Assembly: GCA_003242195.1 (NCBI GenBank)
Contig: QGUQ01000050.1
Span: 1-9,461, forward strand
Direction: 5' to 3'
Length of the DNA: 9,461 nucleotides
DNA from: Bacillota bacterium
GTDB lineage: Bacteria > Bacillota > Sulfobacillia > Thermaerobacterales > Thermaerobacteraceae
A program made the position numbers and the translations under genes. Shown here piece after piece: positions 8,637-9,461 of the stretch. Within the stretch, counting starts at the first letter, position 1. Each line of letters starts with the position of its first letter. The notes under the pieces were generated by a model. That model saw only the letters and a program-made list of their open reading frames with translations, did no database searches and was not told the DNA's origin.

Positions 8637-9461
8637 GGGAGGAACGGGCAGCCGTGTCGGAACGCGGGTGGGCTCCTGGGGCCCGTGGGTCCGCGGCATG
8701 GCCGTTGCGGTTCTCGTCGGGCTCGGGCTCGGCCTGTTTCCCATGGTGGGCAGCGTGCCGTCCCGCCCGGCCCGAGCGGCCAGCAGCGTAGAGGATCTGC
8801 GGCGTAAGATCGAGGAGGCCAACGGGACCCTCGCCGACCTGGAGCGTCAACAAGCGGAGGCCCAGCGCAAGCTGCGCTCGTTGCGCCAGGACGAGGCGGC
8901 GATCGTGAAGCGGATCAAGATCCTGGAGGAGCAGATCCGCGTCACGCGGGTGAAGCTGGCCGAGCTCGAGCGCCAGGTGCAGGAAGCGGAGGAGAAGCTG
9001 GCCGCCAAGCAGCAAGAGATCGACCGGGCCACGCGCCGCTTGGAGCAGCGGGAAGAGTACGTCGGCAAGCGCATCCGGGCCATCCAGGAAAACGGGACGG
9101 TCGGAGTGCTGGAGGTCCTGTTCGAGGCCAACAGCTTCGCCGACTTCCTGACGAGGCTGGATGTGCTCGCCCAGATCCTGCGGCATGACTTGGACGTCAT
9201 GGCTGCAGTCAAGGCCGAGCGGGAGCGCTTGGTAGCGGAGAAGAACGAGCTGGAGAAGGACCGTCGCCAGCTACTGGCCTTGAAGGGGGAGCTGGAGCAG
9301 CACCAAAAGAGCCTGAACGCCACGGTGGCCAGCCACCGCGATGAGCTGGCGCGCCTGGCACAGCAGCGGCAGAAGGTGGAGGCGGAACTGGCCGCTCTCG
9401 ATCGTGATTCCCGCCAGGTGGAGGGGATGCTCCGGAACCTCCGGGCCGATCTGCAGCGGCG
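8635..9461 (+). CDS. Secreted coiled-coil protein, PcsB/EnvC type (3' end cut off)
   Basis: The frame is open from ATG 8635 to the window edge: 275 codons, no stop. It begins with an arginine-containing N-region, a hydrophobic core at about 22-41 and a likely signal-peptidase site after ARAA near residue 49, so it is exported. From about 52 to the edge it is a charged, heptad-rich coiled coil. The motif LEVLFEANSFADFLTRL (159-175) is typical of the coiled-coil domain of PcsB/EnvC-type proteins, which usually end in a CHAP or M23 (LytM) domain; that end lies outside the window. Position directly after ftsE-ftsX fits a partner gated by FtsX to cut peptidoglycan at the septum. An in-frame TGA at 8614-8616 rules out a longer start, and GGAGG (8622-8626) lies 8 nt upstream of the ATG. 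Confidence 0.88.
   Translation, partial: MGGTGSRVGTRVGSWGPWVRGMAVAVLVGLGLGLFPMVGSVPSRPARAASSVEDLRRKIEEANGTLADLERQQAEAQRKLRSLRQDEAAIVKRIKILEEQIRVTRVKLAELERQVQEAEEKLAAKQQEIDRATRRLEQREEYVGKRIRAIQENGTVGVLEVLFEANSFADFLTRLDVLAQILRHDLDVMAAVKAERERLVAEKNELEKDRRQLLALKGELEQHQKSLNATVASHRDELARLAQQRQKVEAELAALDRDSRQVEGMLRNLRADLQR

Noticed and set aside
7450..9186. 578-codon open frame on the minus strand opposite ftsX and the coiled-coil gene
   Set aside because: It mirrors three supported + strand features, with low-complexity His/Gln/Leu/Gly composition and no recognisable domain.

Overview
The window is 9.46 kb of GC-rich bacterial chromosome. Its genes use G/C-ending codons heavily, start often at GTG, and have strong Shine-Dalgarno (SD) sites about 8-10 nt before the start. 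The gene set (secA with a C-terminal zinc motif, prfB with a recoding site, ftsE-ftsX followed by a PcsB-like coiled-coil protein, and a DUF5317 membrane protein) fits a high-GC thermophilic Firmicute of the Thermaerobacter/Symbiobacterium kind. That placement is inference from gene content and composition. No rRNA, tRNA, CRISPR array, transposase or phage gene was seen.

Layout, all genes on the + strand. Positions 1-126 hold the C-terminal end of an unidentified gene. Positions 127-426 form a structured non-coding stretch: a hairpin just after the first gene, then a 207-bp element bounded by a perfect 18-bp inverted repeat and enclosing a possible 26-residue hydrophobic peptide ORF. Positions 427-1797 encode a membrane-anchored HD-GYP protein, a probable cyclic-di-GMP phosphodiesterase. 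Its membrane half is clearly AT-richer than its catalytic half. Positions 1939-2520 encode a DUF5317 membrane protein. A good promoter overlaps the end of that gene. Its transcript would meet a textbook intrinsic terminator only 19 nt before the secA start codon, so secA may be controlled by attenuation. Positions 2614-5379 are secA, and 5471-6641 are prfB, whose correct reading needs a +1 frameshift at CTT TGA C. After a large hairpin come ftsE (6852-7538) and ftsX (7528-8415), which overlap. Then comes a secreted coiled-coil protein of the PcsB/EnvC type (8635 to the window end, cut off), preceded by three 18-bp tandem repeats that each carry an SD-like core.

The genes fall into three functional blocks: second-messenger signalling (HD-GYP), protein export and translation termination (secA, prfB), and cell-wall splitting at division (ftsE, ftsX and the coiled-coil protein). 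In the last block, FtsEX is expected to gate the hydrolase-type partner encoded directly downstream. Most of this is conserved housekeeping sequence. The less ordinary parts are the 127-426 leader with its small ORF, the secA leader terminator, the composition break inside the HD-GYP gene, and the SD-containing tandem repeats.
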